Shown: positions 33,821 to 42,804 of the stretch, in pieces | Layout of the letters: each line of letters starts with the position of its first letter | Position numbering within the stretch: the stretch's first letter is position 1 | From: Draconibacterium halophilum | GTDB taxonomy: Bacteria; Bacteroidota; Bacteroidia; Bacteroidales; Prolixibacteraceae | Direction: 5' to 3' | DNA length: 64,000 bases | Assembly: GCF_010448835.1 (NCBI RefSeq) | Contig: NZ_CP048409.1 | Span: forward strand, 2,798,001-2,862,000 | The notes under the pieces: model-generated | Databases searched by the model: none | Told to the model about the DNA's origin: nothing | What the model saw: only the letters and a program-made list of their open reading frames with translations | Program-made: the position numbers and the translations under genes

Positions 33821-35062
33821 ATGAAAACGTATCATAACTGGCTGAATCAGCTGGTTAACAACAATAAGTCTGCTTACACTGAGTGGACAAACCTAAGTTG
33901 GTTAAACAGCTATTCTGCCCAGGAAGCGCAGGATAAAAAAGTAGCTTTACTGGAAAAAGCCGAGAATATTTTATTCAAAGGCACAAAGCCGTATTACAAA
34001 CAGATTTCCAATGGCTGCAAACTTTGCGGGCTTGGACAATGGAGCTGTTTGTTTATTACCGGAAAATGTAATGCCTCGTGTTTTTACTGCCCTGCCTCGC
34101 AGCAGGAAGACCATTTGCCAATTACCCAAAATCTGAGTTTTGCCGATCCGGCAGCGTTTGCCGAGTACATTAATCATTTCCGGTTTAAAGGGGTTAGTTT
34201 TAGTGGTGGTGAACCATTGCTGCAGTTCGACCGCACATTGAGTTACCTGAAACAGGTGCGACGAAAATGTAACCCGGACACCTATGTGTGGATGTATACC
34301 AACGGAATTCTGGCTGAAACGCAAAAGCTCAGGAAACTGGCGGCAGCCGGAATTAATGAAGTGCGGTTTGACATTGGGGCCACAGGATTTAAGCTCGATA
34401 AAATTGCAGCGGCAAAAGGTATCATCCCGGTAATCACTATCGAAATTCCGGCGGTACCCGAAGAATTGGAGCGTTTAAAAAAGCTCTTGCCCGAAATGGT
34501 AAAAGCAGGTGTTTCGAACCTGAATTTGCACCAGTTGCGTCTTACACAACACAATGTAAAACAGCTGTCTAAACACAATTACACTTACATCCATGCCGAG
34601 CAGCCGGTGGTTTTAGAATCGGAACTGGCAGCTTTGGAACTCATTGCTTATGCCCACGACCACTCCATCGATATTGGCATTAACTATTGTTCGTTTCACT
34701 TTAAAAACCGCTTTCAGAAAGCCGGATTTCGAAATAAGGTCGCCTCCGCGCTGGCCAACGATGAAGATATACTAACGCAAAACGGTTATATCCGGCGTTA
34801 TACAAGCGCAGAAATTGGCTATGATTCGATACGTATTTTTGATGTGAAGCCCGAGCGTTTGGCGGTTCATGAATTTCAGCTAAAAAACAAAACCTACTAT
34901 TATTCGCGGCAGACGGTGATGAATACGGTATTGATAGACAATGTGATGAAAGCCAAAATTGACTGGCTTCTGGAAGCAGAACCATCAGAAATACCTGATG
35001 ATCCACTGCTGTTCAGAATATGGCAATTGGAATATATTGAAAACGGGTTACGGGAGTATTAA
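33821..35062 (+). CDS. radical SAM protein
   Basis: A 413-residue radical SAM enzyme. The cluster-binding CNASCFYCP motif places ligand cysteines at 83, 87 and 90, and FSGGEPLLQ is the SAM-binding GGE motif. An extra cysteine pair just upstream (CKLC, 66-69) and Cys76 may bind zinc or a second cluster. The reaction is unknown. The N-terminal 60 residues are a helical domain. It belongs to the MoaA/NifB-like branch of uncharacterised Fe-S oxidoreductases. No obvious partner peptide or substrate gene is adjacent. Confidence 0.82.
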   Translation: MKTYHNWLNQLVNNNKSAYTEWTNLSWLNSYSAQEAQDKKVALLEKAENILFKGTKPYYKQISNGCKLCGLGQWSCLFITGKCNASCFYCPASQQEDHLPITQNLSFADPAAFAEYINHFRFKGVSFSGGEPLLQFDRTLSYLKQVRRKCNPDTYVWMYTNGILAETQKLRKLAAAGINEVRFDIGATGFKLDKIAAAKGIIPVITIEIPAVPEELERLKKLLPEMVKAGVSNLNLHQLRLTQHNVKQLSKHNYTYIHAEQPVVLESELAALELIAYAHDHSIDIGINYCSFHFKNRFQKAGFRNKVASALANDEDILTQNGYIRRYTSAEIGYDSIRIFDVKPERLAVHEFQLKNKTYYYSRQTVMNTVLIDNVMKAKIDWLLEAEPSEIPDDPLLFRIWQLEYIENGLREY

Positions 35063-35174
35063 CGTTTGTAATTGTTCCTGAGCTTCAGCCGGATTTTATA
35101 AATCGTTATAACTGATTACTTCTTAAGGGCTTCAAATCAATACATTATGGGTCTTCCTCATGAAGGTTATTGGA

Positions 35175-36509
35175 TTATGATTCAGCCTCGTACTTATCTT
35201 GTGGATTATGCGCTTTAAAACTGATGGCAGAAATTACCAAAATAATACCAAGCAAGGCATAAATGGCATACGAATAGCTTCCCAGGTGCGAATACGACAA
35301 GCTGAATACAATTGGCCCCAATGCGCTAAAGAAAACAATTATAGCCATTACAAAGCCTGTTATTTTCCCCAGGTGATCGCGGCCATAAAAACGCGGCCAG
35401 GTAACACTTAACAGCACGTTATACATACCGCTAGGAATAGCACTGCCAATAATAAATGCGTAGTAATAAAATCCGGTGTTTATATTGGCCAGTGCTATTA
35501 AAGACACTACCATTCCTGCAAGCATGAGGTAAAGCAGGTACTGAAGTTTTATACGGTCGCTAATCCATCCGCCAACAAAAGCAAGTACCACCGAAATCAG
35601 CGATATCGGAATAAACACTGCAAGCGCCCTTTCCTTGTCGATACCTGCTTCGCCAAATACCGACACCAAGTGAAATATATACCCCGTAATAAACATGGCA
35701 TAAATAGCCGATGGTAACACAAATAACCAAAACGTTAATCCGTTGCGCGCCTCTTTTAGCGTAAATTGTTTAAACGGTTTGATAATGACATTGTGTTCTT
35801 TATTGCCGTGCTTTTCACCGTCGGGAATTTGATCACAGTCTTCAGGATTATCGCGAAAAAAGACAAATACAAACAAAAAGAACCCAACACCAATAGTCAG
35901 GGCCATAAGTAGCCAGGCTCCTCGCCACGAGGTTCCTTCAATAAGCATATCAAAAGTTAATGGTGCCATTGAAAAACCGATCGACACAAATACCGATGAT
36001 ATACCATTTACCAGTCCTCTGCGTGCGACAAACCACTTCATTAGCATATTTCGCGACACCATGGTAATAACGCCCTGCCCCGAAAAACGCAACATAAAAA
36101 AGAATAAAATGCAGGTGGTAATTGCTACGCCAACATAAACCGTTGAATTTTCCGGAACGATGGCTTTTATAATACGATCCGACTGGCTGAACAATAACAG
36201 TACAAAGCCCAGCGTTAGTGCGGCAGCCATACCCACCCAACGCGCGCCGTATTTATCGTAGAGTGTACCGGCGTAGGTAAGAATAAACGAACTTCCAATG
36301 GTGCCAAACATATACGCTGTACTGATCTGGTCGCGGTTAATGCCAATGTTTTCAATCAGGTAATCCGTGAATGTTGATACCCCGGTGGTTTGTCCTGGAG
36401 CACTAAACAACACGCCAACGGTAGCGGCAAACAAAATAACCCAACCGTAAAAGAACGGCACTTTTGATGGATTGAACGGGAAATTGTTGTATTTCTGTTT
36501 GAACTTCAT
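35175..36509 (-). CDS. MFS transporter, OFA (oxalate/formate antiporter)-like
   Basis: A 444-residue inner-membrane protein with twelve predicted hydrophobic helices and the MFS loop motif DKYGARWVG between helices 2 and 3. The start FFYGWVILFAATVGVLFSAP resembles the oxalate/formate antiporter subfamily, which carries monocarboxylates. Cytoplasmic middle loop at about residues 205-255. The substrate is not assignable. Neighbours give no clear catabolic partner. Confidence 0.82.
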   Translation of the reverse strand: MKFKQKYNNFPFNPSKVPFFYGWVILFAATVGVLFSAPGQTTGVSTFTDYLIENIGINRDQISTAYMFGTIGSSFILTYAGTLYDKYGARWVGMAAALTLGFVLLLFSQSDRIIKAIVPENSTVYVGVAITTCILFFFMLRFSGQGVITMVSRNMLMKWFVARRGLVNGISSVFVSIGFSMAPLTFDMLIEGTSWRGAWLLMALTIGVGFFLFVFVFFRDNPEDCDQIPDGEKHGNKEHNVIIKPFKQFTLKEARNGLTFWLFVLPSAIYAMFITGYIFHLVSVFGEAGIDKERALAVFIPISLISVVLAFVGGWISDRIKLQYLLYLMLAGMVVSLIALANINTGFYYYAFIIGSAIPSGMYNVLLSVTWPRFYGRDHLGKITGFVMAIIVFFSALGPIVFSLSYSHLGSYSYAIYALLGIILVISAISFKAHNPQDKYEAES

Positions 36510-36590
36510 TACTGCGAAACTAGTTATTGTTTAGCAGAAATTTGCGTGTGGTTGTGGTTGTTAGGGATTGGTAATGATTTTTTATTGAAG

Positions 36591-36634
36591 ATTGAAGGAG
36601 ATTGAAGGAGATTGAAGGAGATTGAAGGAGATTG
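36591..36634. repeat. tandem repeat of ATTGAAGGAG
   Basis: Four exact tandem copies of the 10-base unit ATTGAAGGAG (36591-36630), with partial copies at each end. It lies in the otherwise featureless gap between the MFS gene and the VOC gene. Short tandem arrays like this vary in copy number by slippage. Confidence 0.85.
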
Positions 36635-36837
36635 ATGGCTGAGCACTGAGACTTTGAAATCTGAGATTGTTGAATTGCTAAACTGATAAATTGTAAAGAT
36701 TGTAGTTTTTATCTTTCTATATTCTTCTCTGTCAAATTATGAGACCTCTCGGTGTTATTCTGTCGTAAAAAAGAATAGGAGCACTGAAATGGTAAGGTTG
36801 GTGGAAATTGAATCTTAGGTTGAAACAGCTATTAGGC
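36635..36837. other. remaining gap between the MFS and VOC genes
   Basis: AT-rich sequence containing no gene, RNA or terminator that I can recognise. Confidence 0.4.
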
Positions 36838-37266
36838 TTATTCTGCCTTCTGGCAAACTACTTCAAACTTTATCCCGTCGGGAGCTTTAAAGAATATGGC
36901 ATAATAATTCTTGTGGTATTCTGGATACAAACGAGGCGCACTGACAATATCAGCATTTATTTCCAGCAATTTGGAATATACATTATCAACTTCTTTGCGC
37001 GATTCAGCTTTAAAAGCCAGGTGATGCAGTGCTCCCGGTCGGCGCCGGTGGATAGTTTCATCCTTTAAGGATTCGCGTGGCGAAGTGAGGGCAATACAAA
37101 GTTTGGGGTGCGAATATTCAACCACATGTTTATCGTGCGAAGCGATATAGGCAGAAGTCTTTTTATCGGGGCTAAATCCCAGTAAGGGCAAAAACTGATC
37201 GTAAAACGTAACGGTTTGTTCAAGGTCTTTTACCGTAATTTCAATGTGGTCGATAATGGGTTGCAT
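36838..37266 (-). CDS. VOC-family (glyoxalase/dioxygenase-like) protein
   Basis: A 142-residue vicinal-oxygen-chelate fold protein. Two beta-alpha-beta-beta-beta units are visible: IDHIEITVKDLEQTVTFYDQ at the start and HHLAFKAESRKEVDNVYSKL near residue 80. Candidate metal ligands are His5, His81 and a Glu in the last strand (FEVV). VOC proteins isomerise, cleave or bind small molecules such as antibiotics. The precise reaction cannot be told. The length is usual for a single-domain member. Confidence 0.85.
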   Translation of the reverse strand: MQPIIDHIEITVKDLEQTVTFYDQFLPLLGFSPDKKTSAYIASHDKHVVEYSHPKLCIALTSPRESLKDETIHRRRPGALHHLAFKAESRKEVDNVYSKLLEINADIVSAPRLYPEYHKNYYAIFFKAPDGIKFEVVCQKAE

Positions 37267-37321
37267 GGTTTTTAATTACAAAGATTACAATAAAACCTGA
37301 ACCATGGCAAAGACTTTTCAT

Positions 37322-37352
37322 AAAAAAAGCCACCTGAAAACAGGCAGCTTTT
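37322..37352 (-). terminator. terminator of the metal operon
   Basis: AAAGC..CCTG, loop AAAA and CAGG..GCTTT, with seven T residues on the minus strand. It lies 20 bp after the HMA gene stop. Confidence 0.7.
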
Positions 37353-37371
37353 AGACTTCCTAATCAGGCGA

Positions 37372-37746
37372 TTATTTTCTTTCCTTATGTACTTCTTCAG
37401 AGTGTTCATGCCCATGATCTTTTGTATGAGCAACAATTTCTTCGTATTCCTTTTTGGTGATCTTATCAGCTTTGTAGCCTTTCTTTTTTATAGCCGCAGC
37501 CAATTTTTCATCCGAGTTCTTTCCGTCTTTGTATTCCACAAAAATGGTATTCGACGCATGATCGACTTTTAAATCTTTTACGCCTTTTTCAAATTTCAGG
37601 TAGTCCATTACGGTTTTCTCGCAGTCTGCACAATCCATGTCGCTTTTAAAGCAAACAACTTTGTTCTCTTTTTTCTGTGCAAATGTCTCGTTACCGGTAA
37701 AACCGATAAACATTGCCATTGTCAATAATAAAATTAGCTTTTTCAT
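37372..37746 (-). CDS. secreted heavy-metal-associated (HMA) domain protein
   Basis: A 124-residue protein: signal peptide (MKKLILLLTMAMFIGFTG, cleavage after FAQ), then one ferredoxin-like HMA domain with the metal-binding motif MDCADC (about residues 39-44). The last 20 residues are His/Glu-rich (HTKDHGHEHSEEVHKE), a second possible metal-binding tail. It probably binds Cu(I) in the periplasm. The longer frame (37794) adds an N-terminal extension before the signal peptide and is rejected. It is the third gene of a likely metal operon, 44 bp after the TonB receptor gene. Confidence 0.85.
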   Translation of the reverse strand: MKKLILLLTMAMFIGFTGNETFAQKKENKVVCFKSDMDCADCEKTVMDYLKFEKGVKDLKVDHASNTIFVEYKDGKNSDEKLAAAIKKKGYKADKITKKEYEEIVAHTKDHGHEHSEEVHKERK

Positions 37747-37790
37747 CTTGTTTAAATTTTTATGCATCAAGCTTTTCGCTTTTCGCGGGT

Positions 37791-40013
37791 TCATTCATAA
37801 TTCAAATTAAAACGTAATCCGAGGTAGATTTTCCTACCCATTGTTGGCCCCCAAATATTGGTTGCGCTAAATTCGGATCCAAAAGGATCATCAGCACCTT
37901 CAATCGGGTTATTTTGTGTAAAATCGGTGAGGTTTTCAACACCCAGGTAAATATTCCAGTAGCGGAAATATTTAGTTATCTGGGCATTCATAATTGTATA
38001 AGGTGAAAATTCAAAAAAGTCGCCTGAAATATCTGCCCGGTGCATCCAATCTTCGTAAACACGCGGAATTCGTCCGCCACCATTAAACTGAATGGTGTAA
38101 TCGAACATCCATTTTTTCAGATTCGTGGTATAATTCAGGTTAATTAAACCCTTGTAATCGCTGGTTAACGGAGCCTCTTTCAGTTCTCCGCCAATTGTTT
38201 CCTTTATATCGTTAACACGGTAGGCCAGTAACATATCTAAACGCTCGATGGGTTGCCATCTCACATCAAACTGAAGACTATTGGCAAAGGCTTTTTCGGT
38301 TGAAGGCAACAGGTAAATAAAGTCCGAAGAGGTTTCCCTATCGACTACTAATTTCTGCTGAAAATCGGTGCGGAAGAATTCGGCATTGATACTCAGGTCG
38401 CGGCCCAGCAATTTATAATTCTGAATAAAAGCAAAACCAAAGTTCCAGGCCTCTTCCTGTGTTACGTCTTCGATCCAGCTAATTTGGCGCGAATTGGCGA
38501 GTAAAAATGTATTTTCCGAAATAACATTAGCAGTTCGGTAGCCTTTTCCGGCGCTTGTACGAAGCGTATAATGATCGGCAAACTGATAACGGAAATGCAT
38601 TCGCGGTGTAACAAAATTTCCAAAAATATTGTGGAAATCGGCCCGGATACCAGCCATCAGAGTAAGATTGTCGCTTGGTTTAAAAGTATACTCGGTAAAT
38701 ATTCCCGGTACCTTTTCAGTGCGTTGCACATCCTGATTGTACAGCATTTCGTTAAAATCGTCGTAAATAAAACTTGCCCCACTATTTAAAACGTGAATAG
38801 CCGCTTGGTCTAAATCCTGTGTATAAACCAGGTTGCCGTAAAAGCGCGTTTCGTCAGCATCATAGCTTGTTAAACCGTAATACGATTCCGTTTCATGACG
38901 GGCAAAGTTGGTAAGAATGGCCAGCGCACGATGATTATCCTGCGAAACGATTCCTGACTTAAAAAACGCATCTACACGGTTGTTTTTAATGTTTACGCCG
39001 TATGGATTATTGATAGAAGGAGCCATATCTCTGTTGGCGCCAACCTCACCGCCCAATCGGTCGTTCCAAAGTAAAGTAACGCCGGCTTGCGCCATTCCGC
39101 CTTTGTGGTTATTGTATTTCCAGCGGTTGGCAACCTCAAAAGTGCTCGACAGTGGCGAATCGAGAAAACCATCTTGGTTATGGTCGTTTTCTTTCGACAG
39201 ATCGCTGGCATGCACAAAAATACCTGTTGTAAGCGTGTCGCCTTTAACTTTAATATTGGTGTTGCCATTAAATTCATAACGACCTTCATTATTACCAAAA
39301 ACATTCAAGAAGAGTTTTTCATCACTGTCCGGTTTTTTCAATTCAGCGTTGATTTGGCCCGCAATTGACTCATATCCGTTTAACACCGAAGCCGCTCCTT
39401 TCGAAACTTGAATGGATTCTAACCATGGTCCTGGGATATAAGTTAATCCAAATGTTGTTGCCAAACCTCGCAGCGTAGGCATATTCTCCACCTGAAGCTG
39501 CGAATAGGTTCCGTCGAGCCCCAACAGCTTTATTTGTTTCGCTCCGGTAACGGCATCGCTGTAACTAACATCCACCGAAGGATTGGTTTCAAAACTTTCG
39601 GCCAGGTTACAACAGGCCGCTTTGTGTAATTCGGCACCGCCAATATTCTCGGTTTGAATGGGATTAATAACTGACAGATACGTTCCCCGGTCTTTTTTAA
39701 TCACAGTAACTTCTTCCAATTCTAAATTCGGCTGAAGCACCACTTCTAAAGGATCAGAGTCGCTCACACGAACGGTTTGCGATTCGTAACCCACAAAACT
39801 AAAAACAAGATTGTTGCGTCCCGGTTTGTTTTTTAGTTGAAAACTTCCGTCGGGCTTTGAGGCGGTACCATTACTAGTGCCTTCCCAAACCACATTTACG
39901 CCCGGAAGTGGCTGTTTGCCGTTCTCGTCGTTGCCAAAAACTGTTCCTGAAACAGACTGGGATTTTGCGACGAACGGAAAAATAAAAAATAAAAGGATTA
40001 TATAATTCTTCAT
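37791..40013 (-). CDS. TonB-dependent receptor of a probable copper operon
   Basis: A 740-residue outer-membrane receptor: signal peptide, carboxypeptidase-regulatory-like domain (SGTVFGNDENGKQPLPGVNV near residue 21), plug domain (near 110-240) with an ACCNLAESF segment, and a 22-strand-type barrel to a C-terminal aromatic LGLRFNLNYE. The double-Cys in the plug and the flanking HMA and HYC_CC_PP-like genes suggest binding of a copper or similar complex. The start at MKNYIILLF gives a normal signal peptide, whereas upstream codons (40103) do not. Confidence 0.85.
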   Translation of the reverse strand: MKNYIILLFFIFPFVAKSQSVSGTVFGNDENGKQPLPGVNVVWEGTSNGTASKPDGSFQLKNKPGRNNLVFSFVGYESQTVRVSDSDPLEVVLQPNLELEEVTVIKKDRGTYLSVINPIQTENIGGAELHKAACCNLAESFETNPSVDVSYSDAVTGAKQIKLLGLDGTYSQLQVENMPTLRGLATTFGLTYIPGPWLESIQVSKGAASVLNGYESIAGQINAELKKPDSDEKLFLNVFGNNEGRYEFNGNTNIKVKGDTLTTGIFVHASDLSKENDHNQDGFLDSPLSSTFEVANRWKYNNHKGGMAQAGVTLLWNDRLGGEVGANRDMAPSINNPYGVNIKNNRVDAFFKSGIVSQDNHRALAILTNFARHETESYYGLTSYDADETRFYGNLVYTQDLDQAAIHVLNSGASFIYDDFNEMLYNQDVQRTEKVPGIFTEYTFKPSDNLTLMAGIRADFHNIFGNFVTPRMHFRYQFADHYTLRTSAGKGYRTANVISENTFLLANSRQISWIEDVTQEEAWNFGFAFIQNYKLLGRDLSINAEFFRTDFQQKLVVDRETSSDFIYLLPSTEKAFANSLQFDVRWQPIERLDMLLAYRVNDIKETIGGELKEAPLTSDYKGLINLNYTTNLKKWMFDYTIQFNGGGRIPRVYEDWMHRADISGDFFEFSPYTIMNAQITKYFRYWNIYLGVENLTDFTQNNPIEGADDPFGSEFSATNIWGPTMGRKIYLGLRFNLNYE

Positions 40014-40128
40014 TATTCTTAAGGTTAAATATTCAAAGTGTACACCATCTCGATTCGGTATCGACATGTACCATTTTGTTGCTGCATTTTTTAATGTCAG
40101 CAAGAGTTCTGAGCCATCAGAACAAATC

Positions 40129-40626
40129 TTAAGCTATTGAAGGAATTTTAAGTTTTTGAATTTGGATAAGGTAATCCAACGAGGAGGTAATTCTGGGAGG
40201 TAGATCGAGGTAATAACAACTATTTATGTTGCTTTCGGTATTCAATATCAACTCTTCAAGTAGATCAGAACTGAATACTTTTATTTTAATAGGTTGTACG
40301 GCTACAAACTTTACTTCGTCATTAACCGCTTTATCCATCAATTTCATAAAAATTGATTCAGGAGAATCACAGCCACAAGAATCGGAATGTTCAGCGTATG
40401 GCTGGCAATCATGACATTCTCCTTCAGAACAGGCTACTTCGTTGTTCGAAAGATCGTGTTTGTGGTGTTCATGGAACTCTGTTTCGCAGGTTGCGGGTTT
40501 TACAATAATACTGGTGTAATCCTCTCCGGAACATGCGCAGTAGCTTTTATACAAAATAAATCCGGAAGTTGATAACAAAAAGATCACTCCCAGAAGCAAA
40601 GCTACTATGTTCTTTAATCGTTTCAC
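40129..40626 (-). CDS. HYC_CC_PP-family-like small secreted protein
   Basis: A 165-residue protein with an N-terminal membrane/signal helix (NIVALLLGVIFLLSTSGFI) followed by a Cys/His-rich segment (YCACSG, CETEFHEHHKH, CSEGECHDCQPYAEHSDSCGC) and a C-terminal DLPPRI. This pattern (a YC motif after the helix, paired cysteines, PP near the end) matches the HYC_CC_PP family that accompanies TonB receptor/HMA metal operons in Bacteroidota. The cysteines and histidines probably bind copper. It is the first gene of the operon. Confidence 0.75.
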   Translation of the reverse strand: MKRLKNIVALLLGVIFLLSTSGFILYKSYCACSGEDYTSIIVKPATCETEFHEHHKHDLSNNEVACSEGECHDCQPYAEHSDSCGCDSPESIFMKLMDKAVNDEVKFVAVQPIKIKVFSSDLLEELILNTESNINSCYYLDLPPRITSSLDYLIQIQKLKIPSIA

Positions 40627-40734
40627 GTTACAAATATAACCCTGAAATTACTGAAATAGTTGTTAATGGGGTGTTAAACCCGGCAAAGAATCAATATGGA
40701 AGTAAAAAGAAAAAGATGCCCAAGAGACAATAAT

Positions 40735-40822
40735 CCACGAATTACACAAATTCCACAAATATATTTTGACTGATAGTCAGCCAGTTCTAATAATAAATTT
40801 CCAGAATTCGTGTAATTCGTAG
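40735..40822. repeat. palindromic intergenic repeat
   Basis: CCACGAATTACACAAATT (40735-40752) and its near complement AATTCGTGTAATTCGT (40805-40820) pair at 15 of 16 bases, with a small TGACTgatAGTCA hairpin between. CACGAATTACACGAATT-type palindromes are, to my knowledge, frequent dispersed intergenic repeats in this bacterial group, possibly REP-like. Only one copy is seen in this window. Confidence 0.6.
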
Positions 40823-40851
40823 ACTTTTTAAAACATCCTCTTTTAATTTTT

Positions 40852-42504
40852 TTATAATCCTAAAACTTTAGCACCTTGTTCGAATACGATATCACGCGGA
40901 ATACCGGCCTCTCCTATCCGGTCCAAATCGTTTTGAAGCGCTTCACGAATAAAGCCTTTCTGCTCAATCATTTGTTTGGCAGTTTCGTAGTCGCCATCGC
41001 CCTGAACTTTTAGAATAATTTCCGACAGGTTCATCATGGCGTCTTTCATTTTTTCGTAATCAACGCGATAGGTGCCGGTGGCCTCGTCGCGGGTGAATGC
41101 TCCCATTTCCTGGAAGTAATAAAAACGCATCATATTTGCCTTCCCATGCGCGCTGGCTGCACCAAAACGCACTGAGCGGAAAATGCCGGCCATAAAAGTT
41201 ACGAAATTGTCCATCATCTCTTTTTCGCCTAGTTCGCCCATTTCGTTTAGCTGGTACACACACCACAATCCCAAAATGTCGGCTTTGCTTTCTTCAATCG
41301 AAGTGTAAGCGTCTTTTAATGCCTCGCGAACGGTTGTGCTTTGGTCAACCGTGTTACCCAAACCCAGACCGTGAGCCACCTCATGAAACATTGTATTTTC
41401 AAAGAAAGCATCGAATTTCACATGCTGGCGCTGATCTTCAGCAATTAATAAATCAGCTATCGGAACCAATATTTTGTCAAACTTAGCCTGCATTGAGTTT
41501 TTCAGTTGCAGTTTACGGCTGCCTTTTGTTTCGCGAACTTCTTCGTCGTTAGGTAGATTAATGGCAATGGTTTTACTCCCTGCATTACAATCTCCGGCAT
41601 AATAAATAGCATCGTAAACATTCATGTCAGAATCAACACCCGGAGTTTCGTTTTTATACGGCTGCTCGCAAGGCAATTCTTTTTGTAAGCCGGGTAGCAA
41701 TGCTGCATATTTTTCCAAACGCGAACTCCACTCTTTATCTTTTACCAGAATAAACGATTCGTGTGCTGCCTTGTAGCCATAAAGTTGGTCTTCGTAATTT
41801 TCAATCGGGCCAACAATAAACTCAATGGTATTGTTTTTCATTTCCATCCACGCTACATCACTTGCATAATAATCATCGGTAAGCAATGCTTTCGAACGCT
41901 CTTTCAGGTATTTCTTTAGCCCGGCATCTTCGGCAAGTTCAGCTGCCTGTAGTAAAAGATCGGTAGCTTTTTTTATTTCTTCTTTAAATGCGATGTGATA
42001 AGGTATAGATTTTAAATTCCCATCTTCGTCCCTGCGAATTAAGGTATACTGGCTGGTTTTCGACTCATCGTCCCAGGCTTTAAATTCTTCTTTGGTTATA
42101 TCTGCCGGATAGAAATTGGCACCAGCCGGTTTCTGATCGTAGCCCGGTAAAAATGGGTTGTTGGCATTTAACCGCTCCCACGGACCATAATTGATCTTTA
42201 TAAATTTTTGGGTGTATTCATCCCAATCTTTACTCAATAACTCTTCTTTATCGCCAAAAGCTTCCTGCCAGTATATGTCGTCCATTAATTTTGCTGCTTC
42301 GAGTAACAGTGGCAATAGTTGCTTTTCCTTCTCCGATAATACATTTAAATCGGTAGTCAATGTAAACGATACAAATTCGTTTGCCTTCTTTTTTATTTTA
42401 GGATTCACTTCCATTTTTGTATTTTCTTTTGCTTCCTTTTTTGTGCTTGTGGAACAACCAATAATCATAGTTGCTGCCAAAAACAAGATGAATATTTTTT
42501 TCAT
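40852..42504 (-). CDS. dipeptidyl-peptidase III-like (M49) metallopeptidase, lipoprotein
   Basis: A 550-residue lipoprotein (lipobox IGC, Cys17). The zinc motif is HEVAHGLG near residue 373, with the Glu/Asp-containing EESKADILG about 30 residues later, as in M49 (which normally has a six-residue HEXXGH-type motif, so this is a relative rather than a classical DPP III). The N-terminal two thirds show the long helical domain typical of the family. Probably a periplasmic or surface peptidase acting on short peptides. No operon partner. Confidence 0.78.
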   Translation of the reverse strand: MKKIFILFLAATMIIGCSTSTKKEAKENTKMEVNPKIKKKANEFVSFTLTTDLNVLSEKEKQLLPLLLEAAKLMDDIYWQEAFGDKEELLSKDWDEYTQKFIKINYGPWERLNANNPFLPGYDQKPAGANFYPADITKEEFKAWDDESKTSQYTLIRRDEDGNLKSIPYHIAFKEEIKKATDLLLQAAELAEDAGLKKYLKERSKALLTDDYYASDVAWMEMKNNTIEFIVGPIENYEDQLYGYKAAHESFILVKDKEWSSRLEKYAALLPGLQKELPCEQPYKNETPGVDSDMNVYDAIYYAGDCNAGSKTIAINLPNDEEVRETKGSRKLQLKNSMQAKFDKILVPIADLLIAEDQRQHVKFDAFFENTMFHEVAHGLGLGNTVDQSTTVREALKDAYTSIEESKADILGLWCVYQLNEMGELGEKEMMDNFVTFMAGIFRSVRFGAASAHGKANMMRFYYFQEMGAFTRDEATGTYRVDYEKMKDAMMNLSEIILKVQGDGDYETAKQMIEQKGFIREALQNDLDRIGEAGIPRDIVFEQGAKVLGL

Positions 42505-42804
42505 AATTAAGCGTTTTTATTTGCTTTCAAAGCTATAAAAAGCTGCTGCTATATAAAACAGTATTTCATAGCTTTTCGTGGTTATCCATCATATTTTCGA
42601 ATGTTATTGAACAAAATTCGATGTAAAAAGTTAAAAAAGCAGACTTATCAGCTGAAAAATGATCATTCGTGAATAATTTATTTAAACTGAATTAACTTTG
42701 TACGCGTATTTTCATCCGTTAAAAAGAACTGATGGATCTTGCAAGAATATAATCATTATCGTGTATGCTGAAATAAGATCATACACGTTTCATAAAAACA
42801 AATT
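42505..42804 (+). promoter_or_regulatory. gap with candidate fabI promoter
   Basis: TAACTTTG at 42693-42700 is a perfect TAnnTTTG match in the fabI direction, about 105 bp before its start. The upstream -33 box is weak. No gene or RNA was recognised in the 300 bp. Confidence 0.45.
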
